A stretch of DNA of 10,899 nt from RUG11462 sp051877275 (GTDB lineage Bacteria > Bacillota > Clostridia > Oscillospirales > Acutalibacteraceae). The position numbers were made by a program, and so were the translations under genes. Positions 1 to 7,848 of the stretch are shown piece after piece (position 1 is the first letter of the stretch; each line of letters opens with the position of its first letter). A model generated the notes under the pieces. The model worked only from the letters and a program-made list of their open reading frames with translations, did no database searches and was not told where the DNA came from. The DNA is taken from positions 1 through 10,899 of the forward strand of contig JBJEIS010000132.1 of assembly GCA_051877275.1 (NCBI GenBank). Direction: 5' to 3'.

Positions 1-184
1 ACTGAACCTTGTTTCCGATTTTAACAGGCTTGTAATTTGTAGCATTTGAATTTTTATCTACATACTCCAAATTCCCGTTTTCGTTAGTCACAGTCTTGTT
101 TTGCGCAGGGTTTTTCTTTTGATAATTGTCAATGCCCTTTAAGGTTTTTTCTAAAAGCTTCTTTTTCTTTTTATTTGAAATCAT
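1..184 (-). CDS. Partial gene, 5' part of a lysine- and asparagine-rich phage protein
   Basis: An open frame starts at an ATG at 184-182 and runs off the left edge, giving 61 visible residues without a stop. A good ribosome binding site (AAGGGG, about 7 bases before the ATG) supports the start. The protein opens with MISNKKKKKLLEKTL and continues as a polar stretch rich in Lys, Asn and Thr. No signal peptide or membrane segment is seen. It follows the 425-residue structural protein by 15 bases on the same strand, so it is very likely the next gene of the virion operon. I do not recognise a family from this fragment. A tail, needle or ejected virion protein is possible from position only. Confidence 0.7.
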   Translation of the reverse strand, partial: MISNKKKKKLLEKTLKGIDNYQKKNPAQNKTVTNENGNLEYVDKNSNATNYKPVKIGNKVQ

Positions 185-199
185 AACTAAACCCCTTTT

Positions 200-1477
200 T
201 TATAACGAAATACCGTATTTTTTCTTTATGTATTCTTTCTCACTGTCTGTCATGCTGCCCTGATATGTAGTTTTAAGCGCAGCGACGACTGCCTCGTAAT
301 CCGAGTCGCTTATTTTTTTATCATTATATAGCTTTTCAAGTTCAGCATAAGCGCCTGTAAAACCGCGCTTCATAAAAACTGACGGATATTTTTGAGTTAT
401 ATTATTTTTCACCGATGATTCACCATCATTTCCGTTATTGTTGTTATTGTTATTGTCATCGTCATCACCATCTAAATTAACATTAACTGTCGCAGGTGAA
501 CTGCTCGAGCTTTTTGTACTTCTGCCCCCACCGCTCGAGCCTGATGAGGAGTTAGCTTTTTTTGCCGCTTGTTCAAGTGCGTTTTGTTCTTCAATCTTTT
601 TGAAATACTGACCGTCTTTCAAAAACTTGTTGTATTCAGCATAAGAAATACCGGCAGCCGCAAGAAGCTTTTTAAGCTGACTCTTTGTAGCGCTCTTTCC
701 GCTCTGATTGGTCCAAGCTTTAATCTGTTTCGCCGCAACAGTAAGCCCTGCCGCAGTTGTTGTATCAATCCCGGCAAGCGTGCTTTTAACATCCTGAAAC
801 GAAGTTTTATTCTTAAAGTAATTTTCATTTTCAAGATATTTTGCATATTGGTTTTTAGTCAAAACGCTTGTATAAGCCGCTAAAACACTACCGTCAATTC
901 CGTACTGTTTAGATACAGTCTTTATGTATCCGGCAGCAGTCGAAGGATCTGTAATGCTCTGCAATGTATTGATAATCTCTTCTTGCTTATTCATTCTCGC
1001 AGTCGCTTTTTCATTTTCAATATTGTTAATATCGCTGTTAAGCTGATTATTAATCGAATTAATATCGTTAATTCTCGACTGTTCAAGACTAAATTGATTT
1101 TCAGCCAACTGCGATTTTATTGAATTAATAAAATTCATTTTTTGCATAGTGACTTTTGCGTCTGCATTGGCTTTCTGTAAATTAACCGCCGTTGTCTGCG
1201 TGCGGTTAAGTCCCGAATCCTGCAAACCCGAAGCCGCCATTGAAGCCCTTATATTTCGCTCATTAATAGCCCGTTGCACCTCATTATCAGCATAAGCCGC
1301 GTCATATGAATTACCGGCGGCAATAACGTTTTTGTTCGCGTCATTTTCAAGCTTTTGCAGCTGTGTATCATAAGACTGATTAACCTGTTGTTTTTGTGTA
1401 TCAGCAAGCGCCTGAGCCTGTTTTTTCTGCTGCTCATAAACATCATCATAATAATTTGTCAGATTAATCTTAGCCAT
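200..1477 (-). CDS. Coiled-coil virion structural protein (possible needle, tail-tip or ejected protein)
   Basis: The product has 425 residues. Residues about 10-165 are rich in Gln, Asn, Ala, Lys and Glu with few prolines and look like long amphipathic helices or coiled coil. At residues 78-94 this is broken by ASMAASGLQDSGLNRTQ, a GL.xSG...T-type motif that I associate with helical virion proteins of Firmicutes phages. Residues about 165-300 look alpha-helical and soluble. A Ser/Gly linker (about 307-328) and an Asp/Asn run (about 335-352) then lead to a short C-terminal domain of about 70 residues. The ATG overlaps the nozzle stop by 8 bases and has an AAAGGAG site 9 bases upstream, so translation is probably coupled. 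Its place after portal, adaptor and nozzle is where P22- and T7-like phages keep needle, internal-core or ejection proteins. That role is inference. A structural protein is likely; the exact job is not known. Confidence 0.65.
   Translation of the reverse strand: MAKINLTNYYDDVYEQQKKQAQALADTQKQQVNQSYDTQLQKLENDANKNVIAAGNSYDAAYADNEVQRAINERNIRASMAASGLQDSGLNRTQTTAVNLQKANADAKVTMQKMNFINSIKSQLAENQFSLEQSRINDINSINNQLNSDINNIENEKATARMNKQEEIINTLQSITDPSTAAGYIKTVSKQYGIDGSVLAAYTSVLTKNQYAKYLENENYFKNKTSFQDVKSTLAGIDTTTAAGLTVAAKQIKAWTNQSGKSATKSQLKKLLAAAGISYAEYNKFLKDGQYFKKIEEQNALEQAAKKANSSSGSSGGGRSTKSSSSSPATVNVNLDGDDDDNNNNNNNGNDGESSVKNNITQKYPSVFMKRGFTGAYAELEKLYNDKKISDSDYEAVVAALKTTYQGSMTDSEKEYIKKKYGISL
434..472 (-). 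repeat. Trinucleotide-type low-complexity tract coding Asp and Asn runs
   Basis: The plus strand reads as GTT/ATT units followed by GTC/ATC units. On the coding strand these are GAT/GAC codons followed by AAT/AAC codons, giving DGDDDD followed by seven asparagines. It lies in the linker of the 425-residue protein, so triplet gain or loss would change linker length without shifting the frame. Confidence 0.75.
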
Positions 1478-3977
1478 GTTTAATCGCTCCTTTCAAAGTA
1501 TAGTTAATTATTACGCTTGAAAGCGCAAAAGGTCCGGTCGCCGTAATCTTAATCCCGAATTTTCGGCAAAGCTTTATTTTCGGCTTAATAGGAATTGCGT
1601 TGTTATAACTTGCCGTACCTCGCTGGCCTGTATTATAAATTTCAAAAGGAATAGCAGGCCTCTCTCCCGCGTCAGTCAAAAACTCAACAAACACCGTCGA
1701 ATCATAATCATTACCAAGCCCCAAACTAACCGAGTTAATCCCTTTGTTATAATCAGGGTGCGAAAAATCAAAGAATTTTGTTACAATATAGCTTTCGGTT
1801 TCATCTTCAGGCGTATTAAAATCAAGCGTGCAAAACTCTTTTGACTCTTCACCGTCAAAAAATAATGTAATACTGTTATCAGTAGCGCACCCGAGCCGTA
1901 AGTATTTCGGAAAACTCCAAGGCCACCAAGAGAAAAGACCGTATTTACTGACAGCGCTGTTAGATGTGTAAGATGAAACATATTTATATTCATTCTTGTT
2001 GTAATCAAGCACAAAACCGTCATTACCGGCAAAAAGCATGTAATATCCGTTACAGTCAACCGCAAAAGCCTTTTCCCACTCTTTTTTTGTAAACTTAACA
2101 AGCCTGTTTCTAATTAAACCGCTGACAAGAAAAAAATTTCTTTCCGAATAATTAGAAAGCGAATTTAAAACATAAACATTTCCATCCGAACAAGCAAAAA
2201 TAAGCCGATTCATACAAAGCTGAATTGTGCTCGGCAAATCGCACCCAACACCGGAGTTTAAATTAAATAATCTGTATCGATACCCTGCCGTAATATCAAT
2301 AACAGCCTGATTACTTACCTTTTCACTTTCCGATGAACTGCTTGACGAATTATTTTCAACTTCCTCTTCATATGTGTAATAAATCGAATTTTCCTTAAAA
2401 ATAACCAAATAACCGCTTTGTTTGCCGAAAGCGGTTACTTTTTCATTATTGCTGCCAATTCCGAAATAGCAGTTTTCAGGAAAATAATAAGGATTATCAA
2501 TATCCGAAAAATAAATTCTGTGATTATTTCCGCCTACAAAAGAACGGTACCCGTAGTTAAGTCCAACCGTTCCGCCGTAAGAACAGGAAATATTGTTGTC
2601 AATAATTTTGTTTAAATCATCGTTATTAATTTCACCGCTGACAGTAACAACGATATTGTTAAGCAAATTACCTGAGCGCGGAAAAACCAACCAAGCAGGC
2701 TCACGTTCAACATACATCTGCGGAAAAACTGTTTTTTCATCGCCGCTCGTGAAAACATACGTTTTAAATTTACCCTCGTTAATGTCATAAAACGCGCCGT
2801 AACAATCAGCTGTATTTACTGTTATTTCTGTGCCGTTTTCATCAGTACCGGTAAGAGATGTTACCGATTCAGCATTATTAATTGGTCCTTGTATTGTTTC
2901 GGTAACAGTACCGCCGTTTTTGTATTTAAGCAAATATTTATTCTCTTTAATAAAAGGAAAATTAAAAGTGCCTGTTTCGCGGTTAATAAATCCGCAAAAC
3001 CGAGAGCGGTAATAACATCTTTTTCTAAGCTCACCCGAACCTGTGTAAAAATCAAAACTTCCGTCAATATAATAGCTTTCGTTTGAGCCACAATTTCCAT
3101 CCTCAAAAGTAAATGTAAGCAAGCTCACCTTTTCGCATACATTGTCGCCGTTATATTTGTAAAATCCTGAATCCTTTGTATAATCTTCGGTATAAATTGA
3201 TAAAAGCTTCTGCGAATTGTCGCCGTCCGCCCATCTAACGCTTGTTGAATTAGTTGCAACCGCTGACATATCAATTTCAACAGTTAATTTGCCTTTCGGT
3301 AATTCAGGCAATTTAAAAGTATGAGAAATACTGTCTGTTGTGTAAGTAGCCCTAAATCCGCCTGATAAAAGATTATATCCCTCAAGCTGAGTAGTTTTAG
3401 GATCTTCTGAATCTGCCTTTTTCGGAAGCTTCTCGTAGTTGTTACCCCAACCGTTAATAATAACTTTCGGAATATATGCTTTATTTTGAATTGTTCCGCC
3501 CTTATAGCTCAAAACTCCCTCATGATAGGTAAATTCCCAAATATCTTTAATTTCGCCGAAATCGACTAAAATAAACGCTCCAATCGAGTGATTTTCTTTT
3601 GCTGTACCCGAATAAAGCAAGAATTTATTAACTTGAAGCTCTGCACCGCAGAAATTGTTAATAACGCAAATACTGTTGTCAGCAGTAAAAAATATTATAT
3701 TAAGAAATTTATCAACAGCGAAAAAAGCTTTTTTGCCTTCAAAAAATATCTCTATTTTCTGCAAACTGTCATAATCAATATTAATATTTTTTGCCTTTAA
3801 TTTTTCAACAAGCTTCGGCCGTGTAATCACTTCACCGCCTTTGGCCCAAACGTTAAGGCAATCTGTAAGCTGATTATCAGCTACCGCCTCGCCAACACTT
3901 CCGGGATTAATTCCGCCAGATAAACAAGGAACTGAAACACTTTGCGAAGCAGTAGGATTCATCATCGGCCTTGCCAT
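1470..3977 (-). CDS. Tail nozzle-like / packaged-DNA stabilisation protein (P22 gp10 / T7 gp12 type)
   Basis: The product has 835 residues, close to the roughly 800 of T7 gp12 and longer than P22 gp10. Residues about 20-56 carry the family-type opening: GGINPG, a conserved-looking LTDCLNVWAKGG, then ITRPKL. Residues about 475-530 hold the most telling block: NHRIYFSDIDNPYYFPE, then VTAFGKQSGYLVIFKENSIYY. In this family that pattern belongs to beta-propeller or nozzle repeats, and the rest of the sequence is beta-rich with many Gly, Asn, Tyr and Phe. A run of six serines near residue 545 is probably an exposed loop. No signal peptide or membrane segment is seen. The ATG has a GGAG site 10 bases upstream, and the stop overlaps the next gene by 8 bases. 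In podoviruses this protein sits under the adaptor, closes the portal channel and holds the packaged DNA. The assignment rests on motifs and context. Confidence 0.75.
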   Translation of the reverse strand: MARPMMNPTASQSVSVPCLSGGINPGSVGEAVADNQLTDCLNVWAKGGEVITRPKLVEKLKAKNINIDYDSLQKIEIFFEGKKAFFAVDKFLNIIFFTADNSICVINNFCGAELQVNKFLLYSGTAKENHSIGAFILVDFGEIKDIWEFTYHEGVLSYKGGTIQNKAYIPKVIINGWGNNYEKLPKKADSEDPKTTQLEGYNLLSGGFRATYTTDSISHTFKLPELPKGKLTVEIDMSAVATNSTSVRWADGDNSQKLLSIYTEDYTKDSGFYKYNGDNVCEKVSLLTFTFEDGNCGSNESYYIDGSFDFYTGSGELRKRCYYRSRFCGFINRETGTFNFPFIKENKYLLKYKNGGTVTETIQGPINNAESVTSLTGTDENGTEITVNTADCYGAFYDINEGKFKTYVFTSGDEKTVFPQMYVEREPAWLVFPRSGNLLNNIVVTVSGEINNDDLNKIIDNNISCSYGGTVGLNYGYRSFVGGNNHRIYFSDIDNPYYFPENCYFGIGSNNEKVTAFGKQSGYLVIFKENSIYYTYEEEVENNSSSSSSESEKVSNQAVIDITAGYRYRLFNLNSGVGCDLPSTIQLCMNRLIFACSDGNVYVLNSLSNYSERNFFLVSGLIRNRLVKFTKKEWEKAFAVDCNGYYMLFAGNDGFVLDYNKNEYKYVSSYTSNSAVSKYGLFSWWPWSFPKYLRLGCATDNSITLFFDGEESKEFCTLDFNTPEDETESYIVTKFFDFSHPDYNKGINSVSLGLGNDYDSTVFVEFLTDAGERPAIPFEIYNTGQRGTASYNNAIPIKPKIKLCRKFGIKITATGPFALSSVIINYTLKGAIKHG
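2410..2446 (+). terminator. Hairpin with T-run, terminator-like for plus-strand transcripts, inside the nozzle gene
   Basis: A perfect 10-base-pair stem (TAACCGCTTT at 2410-2419 with AAAGCGGTTA at 2428-2437) encloses an 8-base loop. On the plus strand it is followed by CTTTTTC. No gene is seen on the plus strand, so this could block antisense read-through or be a chance result of coding sequence (it codes VTAFGKQSGY on the minus strand). Confidence 0.35.
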
Positions 3978-4002
3978 TTTTCATCTACTCCTTTTTTACT
4001 TA

Positions 4003-4374
4003 TTAATTCATGTAATCACTCGGCAGCATATCTTTAATCGATGACTGCTTATTAAATAAGCTTAAATTCTGATTATAAATGCTTGCATAATAACTCTGTA
4101 AATTTGCGTCACCGTAATCAAAAGCAATTTTTTCACAAACACCCGGTATTAAGCACATAAAAATAATTTTTTCGTCAAGTTCAATTTCGTCATGAATTGT
4201 GTTAATAGGATTAAATCCCTCATCATTTTGCTTATAAAAAAGCTCCATATAAATTTCATTGACTACCGAAACAATATTCTTTTCAATAATTTCAGAAGCA
4301 TTAATTACACCGTCATCAGAATACCCAAGCCGTTTTAATGCTGAAAGATAAACTTGTTTACAACTCATCTTCAT
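4003..4374 (-). CDS. Head-tail adaptor-like protein (between portal and nozzle)
   Basis: The product has 123 residues, predicted mostly alpha-helical and soluble. It begins MKMSCKQVYLSALKRLGY and continues with long helical stretches, including NIVSVVNEIYMELFY. The middle has acidic residues (DEIELDEK), followed by a hydrophobic segment (IIFMCLIPGVCEKIAF) that is probably a buried helix and not a membrane span. Size, helical content and position between portal and nozzle match the adaptor ring of short-tailed phages (P22 gp4, T7 gp11 role), which bridges the portal to the tail tube. Sequence similarity to a named family is not obvious to me. The gene overlaps the portal stop: the ATG at 4374 gives 17 bases of overlap and an ATG two codons later gives 11. 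An AAAGGAG site lies 9 bases before the first, so that start is preferred. Translation is probably coupled to the portal. Confidence 0.6.
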   Translation of the reverse strand: MKMSCKQVYLSALKRLGYSDDGVINASEIIEKNIVSVVNEIYMELFYKQNDEGFNPINTIHDEIELDEKIIFMCLIPGVCEKIAFDYGDANLQSYYASIYNQNLSLFNKQSSIKDMLPSDYMN

Positions 4375-6232
4375 TGCCGTTTACTCCTTTAACGTCATTT
4401 TTCGCCTGTTCAATCATCTGCTGTTGCGTTCTAAGGTCGAGAGAATCAAACTGTTCTTTTTCTTGCGGTGATAAACTGTCATAAAAATCATCAGCAGTAA
4501 AGTTATCAACCGCATTTTGTTCTTCTTGCGCTTTTTGAGCTGCCGCTTGCTGTTCTTTAAAATCTCGAATAAGCCCTGTAATATCGTTAATGCTGCCTTT
4601 TGGTTGTCGCTCAAGATATTGTAAGAAATTAATATAGTTGCCGGCAAGCAAGTTATCAAGCCTTGCCTGTGACTGTGTCTGCGACCACATTGTAGAAGCT
4701 CCGACATCAATCTTAACAGTCAGAGAAAGGTTTTTATAATTTTCCGAATCAAAAGGCAAAAACCAACTTCCCTGTTTATCGGAAATTTTCAATTTTCGCT
4801 CGCCGTAAAGCTTAAACCAAAATTCCGCACAAATCCTTGCTAAATCCTCATAAAACTGATAAAACCTATTTTTAATCATTTGCATTGGAGCTGTCGCCGC
4901 CTCGTGAGCCTGTGCAATAGCCGTTGCATTATCCGCGCGCAAATTACCGAGCGCCGCGTCATTTGCCCCTGACATCTGCAAAGTATTATTAACAATATCG
5001 TTTACATTTGCGGTTAATGCTGAATTAATCGGCGGTGGATTAAGATACCTTGCGGCTCGATCCATTGAATTGTCATCGCCGTAAAACTCCCAAATCTGCC
5101 CCGGATTATTACTTACCTCGCCTTTAATGTAATTTCTGTTAATAAGCAGCGTCGGCATACCGTTAATCATGGCAGACCAAACCGAAGCAGTTATCATTCG
5201 GTTTACTGCAATCTGATTCGGAATAAGATATGTAAGCTCTGTATCGCCGAAAATCGACTTTGCTCTATCTTCCCAACAAAAAAGCGCTATCGGGTACATT
5301 TGAAGTCCTGTATCAAAAGCTTCTCTTATTGTCACCGTCTGCGTGCATTGATAACAGTAAATCTTAAACTGTTTATTATCATCAGACCAGCTTTTAAAAA
5401 GCTTAGTAAAGACAGTAACTCTGTCAACACTGTCATTTGCTTTTTCATCGCGTTCAGCTGAAAAATTACTGTCATTGTCCTTTGTTATTTTTTCAATCTC
5501 TTCAGGCTTAATGCCGTTCATAGTTGCAATTCTTTTTGCCTCGGCAACCGTAACTTTTTTTGAGATAATAATATAGTCCTGTTTGTTAATATCTTTTTCG
5601 CTCGGATTATCAAAATCAAGCTGTTCTTCTGCATTAAGCACCTCGGCGCTAATGTCGCCTGTAATCTCGGTATTTCCGTCACCTACAAATTGACCGGTGC
5701 GAATCGATTCATCCCAGTATACATACATAGCCCCTGTACCGCTGACATAAGCATTATGCAAAACCTTAGCGCTTTGGTCCGAAAATTTAAGTCTTTCAGA
5801 AGTAGTCTCAAAATAATCAGTAAGCGCTGACATTATAAGAACAGTCTTTTCATCATCAGATAAAGCGTTAAATTGCCCCTCGTCACCTGTTTTAAGCGAA
5901 TTAATAATACTCTCGTCATTAATCATCTGCTCGTCAGTGCGAAAAGAAGCAACGCCGTCTGCCGTAAAATTCGCTGTTAACGGATTTGATAAAATCTGCG
6001 CTTCCTTGTATTCTCCGATTCGCCTGCATAAGTTGTATTCAACAAGCGGTAAATTTGACTTTGTTGAATTACCCATCCACTGATCGCCTACAAAAAATCT
6101 CTCATTTTTCTTTGTCTGCTCAAATAAACCTTTTTCGCCGAGGCTTAACTTGTATTCAACACTCTTTTCATGCTGTTCCTTAACCGCTTGCGGAGTGTTT
6201 TTTGAATTTGAATTAATTTTTTTATCTGTCAT
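4358..6232 (-). CDS. Portal protein, P22-like family
   Basis: The product has 624 residues, within the range of P22-type portals and larger than typical siphovirus ones. The N-terminus has the ERFFVGDQWMGN block (about residues 44-55) that commonly opens this portal class. The stem and wing regions include VNRMITASVWSAMINGMPTL, then a proline-rich ARYLNPPPIN, then a helical stretch with ADNATAIAQAHEAATAPMQM and KNRFYQFYEDLARICAEFW, typical of the long portal helix and crown. The C-terminal 70 residues are Gln/Ala/Glu-rich and acidic, ending GNEDEL. Twelve copies would form the ring at one capsid vertex through which TerL pumps DNA and to which the adaptor binds. Start: ATG with AAAGGA about 8 bases upstream, 2 bases after the stop of the small membrane-protein gene. 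The gene directly follows terL except for that small gene, as expected for a packaging pair. Confidence 0.88.
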   Translation of the reverse strand: MTDKKINSNSKNTPQAVKEQHEKSVEYKLSLGEKGLFEQTKKNERFFVGDQWMGNSTKSNLPLVEYNLCRRIGEYKEAQILSNPLTANFTADGVASFRTDEQMINDESIINSLKTGDEGQFNALSDDEKTVLIMSALTDYFETTSERLKFSDQSAKVLHNAYVSGTGAMYVYWDESIRTGQFVGDGNTEITGDISAEVLNAEEQLDFDNPSEKDINKQDYIIISKKVTVAEAKRIATMNGIKPEEIEKITKDNDSNFSAERDEKANDSVDRVTVFTKLFKSWSDDNKQFKIYCYQCTQTVTIREAFDTGLQMYPIALFCWEDRAKSIFGDTELTYLIPNQIAVNRMITASVWSAMINGMPTLLINRNYIKGEVSNNPGQIWEFYGDDNSMDRAARYLNPPPINSALTANVNDIVNNTLQMSGANDAALGNLRADNATAIAQAHEAATAPMQMIKNRFYQFYEDLARICAEFWFKLYGERKLKISDKQGSWFLPFDSENYKNLSLTVKIDVGASTMWSQTQSQARLDNLLAGNYINFLQYLERQPKGSINDITGLIRDFKEQQAAAQKAQEEQNAVDNFTADDFYDSLSPQEKEQFDSLDLRTQQQMIEQAKNDVKGVNGNEDEL

Positions 6233-6234
6233 AA

Positions 6235-6438
6235 TTATTTCCTTTCCTCACCGGTAAAACTATTCAAAAAATTTAAGTCATCAATTAAATTCTGCTCTTT
6301 TCTGCTCGGCTTGTATTCTTTAACTTCCGATTCTTTTTTCTTTTTTCTTCTTCGTTTTTTAGAATCGTTCCAAAAACAACCTAAAAAAAATCCGATATTA
6401 AAAAAAGTCACCGCAAAAAAACCAACAACAAAAAACAT
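6235..6438 (-). CDS. Small single-pass membrane protein with polybasic tail, between terL and portal
   Basis: The product has 67 residues. Residues 1-23 are strongly hydrophobic and Phe-rich (MFFVVGFFAVTFFNIGFFLG) and can span the membrane once. They are followed at 24-36 by NDSKKRRRKKKKE, which by the positive-inside rule would keep the tail in the cytoplasm. The rest is charged and polar. There is no charged N-region, and the FLGC string is a poor lipobox, so neither a secreted nor a lipoprotein reading is favoured. The frame is supported by a ribosome site (AAAGG, about 7 bases before the ATG) and by exact fit between terL (15-base gap) and portal (2-base gap). I do not recognise a family. 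A holin-like, membrane-docking or packaging-accessory role is possible but not shown. One transmembrane segment alone is not enough to call a holin. Confidence 0.65.
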   Translation of the reverse strand: MFFVVGFFAVTFFNIGFFLGCFWNDSKKRRRKKKKESEVKEYKPSRKEQNLIDDLNFLNSFTGEERK

Positions 6439-6453
6439 AAAAACCGCCTTTCT

Positions 6454-7797
6454 TTACTTCCAACTTGTATTAATCTGTTTGAAAATAACATTATTTCTGA
6501 CTTTATCTTTAATTTCGCCGCAAAACGGCGGAATTTCTTTCAAAATCGTATTGCAAAAATATCGAATATCATCCATTGAATGGTCGTATTCTTTAAGAAC
6601 TTTGTCCTCGTTACTTTCCTCATCCCATCTATAAAGCGAAAATTCTCTAATAGCGTCCGAACACTTGCTGTTAATTCTAATAGATTTGCTGTCTAGAAAA
6701 CAGCTTACAACTCTTATTCCGTCTAATACATCATTTTTCGCCTTAATCACCGGGTATTTATTATGCCGCCGTATCGTTTGAATAAAAGAAGCCGCCGAAG
6801 GATCTACAACAATATTTTCAATTGGCCGCTGTCCTGCAAGCTTCTCAATATCGCTGTAATATTCCTCGTCGGTTTTCTGCTTCCCTGTTTTTTTAGAATC
6901 GTAATAAAACTCCTTAACTCTTACCGCAAAATTCAAAGAAACAAACCAAAGCCCCGCTGAAAAAGGATTATTTGTTCCGTAGTCAATGCTCATATAATAC
7001 TTTCCGTAATTTTTCTTACCGTCAGATCCGACAATATAAAATCTGTCGTGAAGCGTATCATACATTTCTTTGTAATCAACAACTGCGGCTTTTGCGTCAG
7101 GATAAACAAGACCTTCCGCCATTACCCAAAGACCGTAAATGTATCTGTCCCTAAAAACACCCTGCCAACGAGATTCCGCCTTTTTAATATCTTCGTCAGT
7201 TAAAATCGGATTATCATTCATTAAAAAATGTAAATGCAAACTGTTTTTTGTGTTCTCGCCGTCCGCGTCCAAAATCCACTCTTTATAAAACCAATGTTCA
7301 GGATGTTCAGGGTTGCAGTTAAAATACAATTTTGCGTGCGGCTCTGTAATAGTTCTCGCTATTGCCTGTTCAACAAAGCTTTTAGGTTGTAAAGCAACCT
7401 CATCAAAGAAAACTCCCGAAAGTGTAATACCTTGTATTAGCATGTAACTGCTTTCGTCCTTACCGCCGAATACATAAAAATTATTAACATGCCCGAAACC
7501 GCTGACAGTCAAAATATGTTTTGACCCGATATAATGAAACTTAAAAAACGCAGTCAAAATATCAATACCGCCGAGTATCTGAATTATGTTTCGTTCTGTA
7601 CTCGCAACAGTCTTACCGCAAATTCCAAAACTTTTTTCATCATAATTTCTCATAGCCCAAATCAAAAATGAAATAATCATGAAAACAGTCTTGCCGGACC
7701 TTACCGCGCCGTCACAAATCAACGCGTCATATTCTTTAAATTTAAACGGAAATTCTAAAACATTTTTCTGTTTTGCGCTTATCTTCTCAAATTTCAT
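6454..7797 (-). CDS. terL: Terminase large subunit (ATPase and nuclease)
   Basis: This is the packaging motor that moves concatemeric DNA into the prohead and cuts it. The product has 447 residues from the ATG at 7797. The ATPase domain shows Walker A GAVRSGKT (residues 30-37), Walker B LSGVFFDE (126-133, catalytic E133) and a coupling-motif candidate FNCNP (159-163). The RNase H-fold nuclease domain has acidic residues at expected spacing: D272 in SIDYGT, D332 in VVDPSAAS and D409/D410 in HSMDDIRY. All key residues are present. A longer frame from a GTG at 7836 exists, but that GTG lies inside a terminator-like hairpin. The internal ATG has a TAGGTG site just upstream and begins the family-like MKFEKISAKQ, so it is chosen. 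Unlike most phages, this gene is not beside terS: scaffold, capsid and SAP genes lie between. Confidence 0.93.
   Translation of the reverse strand: MKFEKISAKQKNVLEFPFKFKEYDALICDGAVRSGKTVFMIISFLIWAMRNYDEKSFGICGKTVASTERNIIQILGGIDILTAFFKFHYIGSKHILTVSGFGHVNNFYVFGGKDESSYMLIQGITLSGVFFDEVALQPKSFVEQAIARTITEPHAKLYFNCNPEHPEHWFYKEWILDADGENTKNSLHLHFLMNDNPILTDEDIKKAESRWQGVFRDRYIYGLWVMAEGLVYPDAKAAVVDYKEMYDTLHDRFYIVGSDGKKNYGKYYMSIDYGTNNPFSAGLWFVSLNFAVRVKEFYYDSKKTGKQKTDEEYYSDIEKLAGQRPIENIVVDPSAASFIQTIRRHNKYPVIKAKNDVLDGIRVVSCFLDSKSIRINSKCSDAIREFSLYRWDEESNEDKVLKEYDHSMDDIRYFCNTILKEIPPFCGEIKDKVRNNVIFKQINTSWK
6511..6535 (-). other. Strong hairpin near the 3' end of terL
   Basis: A 10-base-pair stem with one G-T pair (AATTTCGCCG at 6511-6520 with CGGCGGAATT at 6526-6535) and a 5-base loop lies about 60 bases before the terL stop. 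No T-run follows on the minus strand, so it is not an intrinsic terminator. It may be an RNA-stability or pausing structure, or a by-product of the codons for EIPPFCGEI. Confidence 0.4.
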
Positions 7798-7813
7798 CTT
7801 TTCACCTACAAAT

Positions 7814-7842
7814 GCAAATAAAGGGGCAGTTTTCACCGCCCC
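7814..7842 (-). terminator. Intrinsic terminator-like hairpin between the SAP gene and terL
   Basis: On the minus strand GGGGCGGT (7842-7835) pairs over 8 bases, with one G-T pair, with ACTGCCCC (7830-7823) around a GAAA tetraloop. TTTATTTG follows. It lies just after the stop of the SAP-domain gene and before the terL ribosome site, so it could lower terL expression relative to the capsid genes. Confidence 0.65.
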
Positions 7843-7848
7843 ATATTG

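Noticed and set aside
503..540. Two identical 8-base palindromes GCTCGAGC, 30 bases apart
   Set aside because: Both fall in codons of the Ser/Gly linker and are most simply explained by repeated Ser codons. No operator or recombination context was found.
569..883. A 104-codon plus-strand open frame
   Set aside because: It is antisense to the 425-residue structural protein, Phe- and Cys-rich as expected for a shadow frame, with no independent support.
4414..4710. A 98-codon minus-strand frame with a hydrophobic stretch, nested in the portal gene
   Set aside because: The hydrophobic segment comes from reading the Gln/Ala-rich portal C-terminus in another frame. No strong ribosome site was recognised, and a nested gene is not needed.
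6235..6438. Lipoprotein signal (FLGC) in the small membrane protein
   Set aside because: The residue three before the Cys is Phe, there is no basic N-region, and the polybasic tail follows at once, so lipid modification is unlikely.
6311..6634. A 107-codon plus-strand open frame
   Set aside because: It is antisense to the small membrane-protein gene and the terL end. Its Lys and Phe runs mirror the coding strand, and no plus-strand gene context exists.
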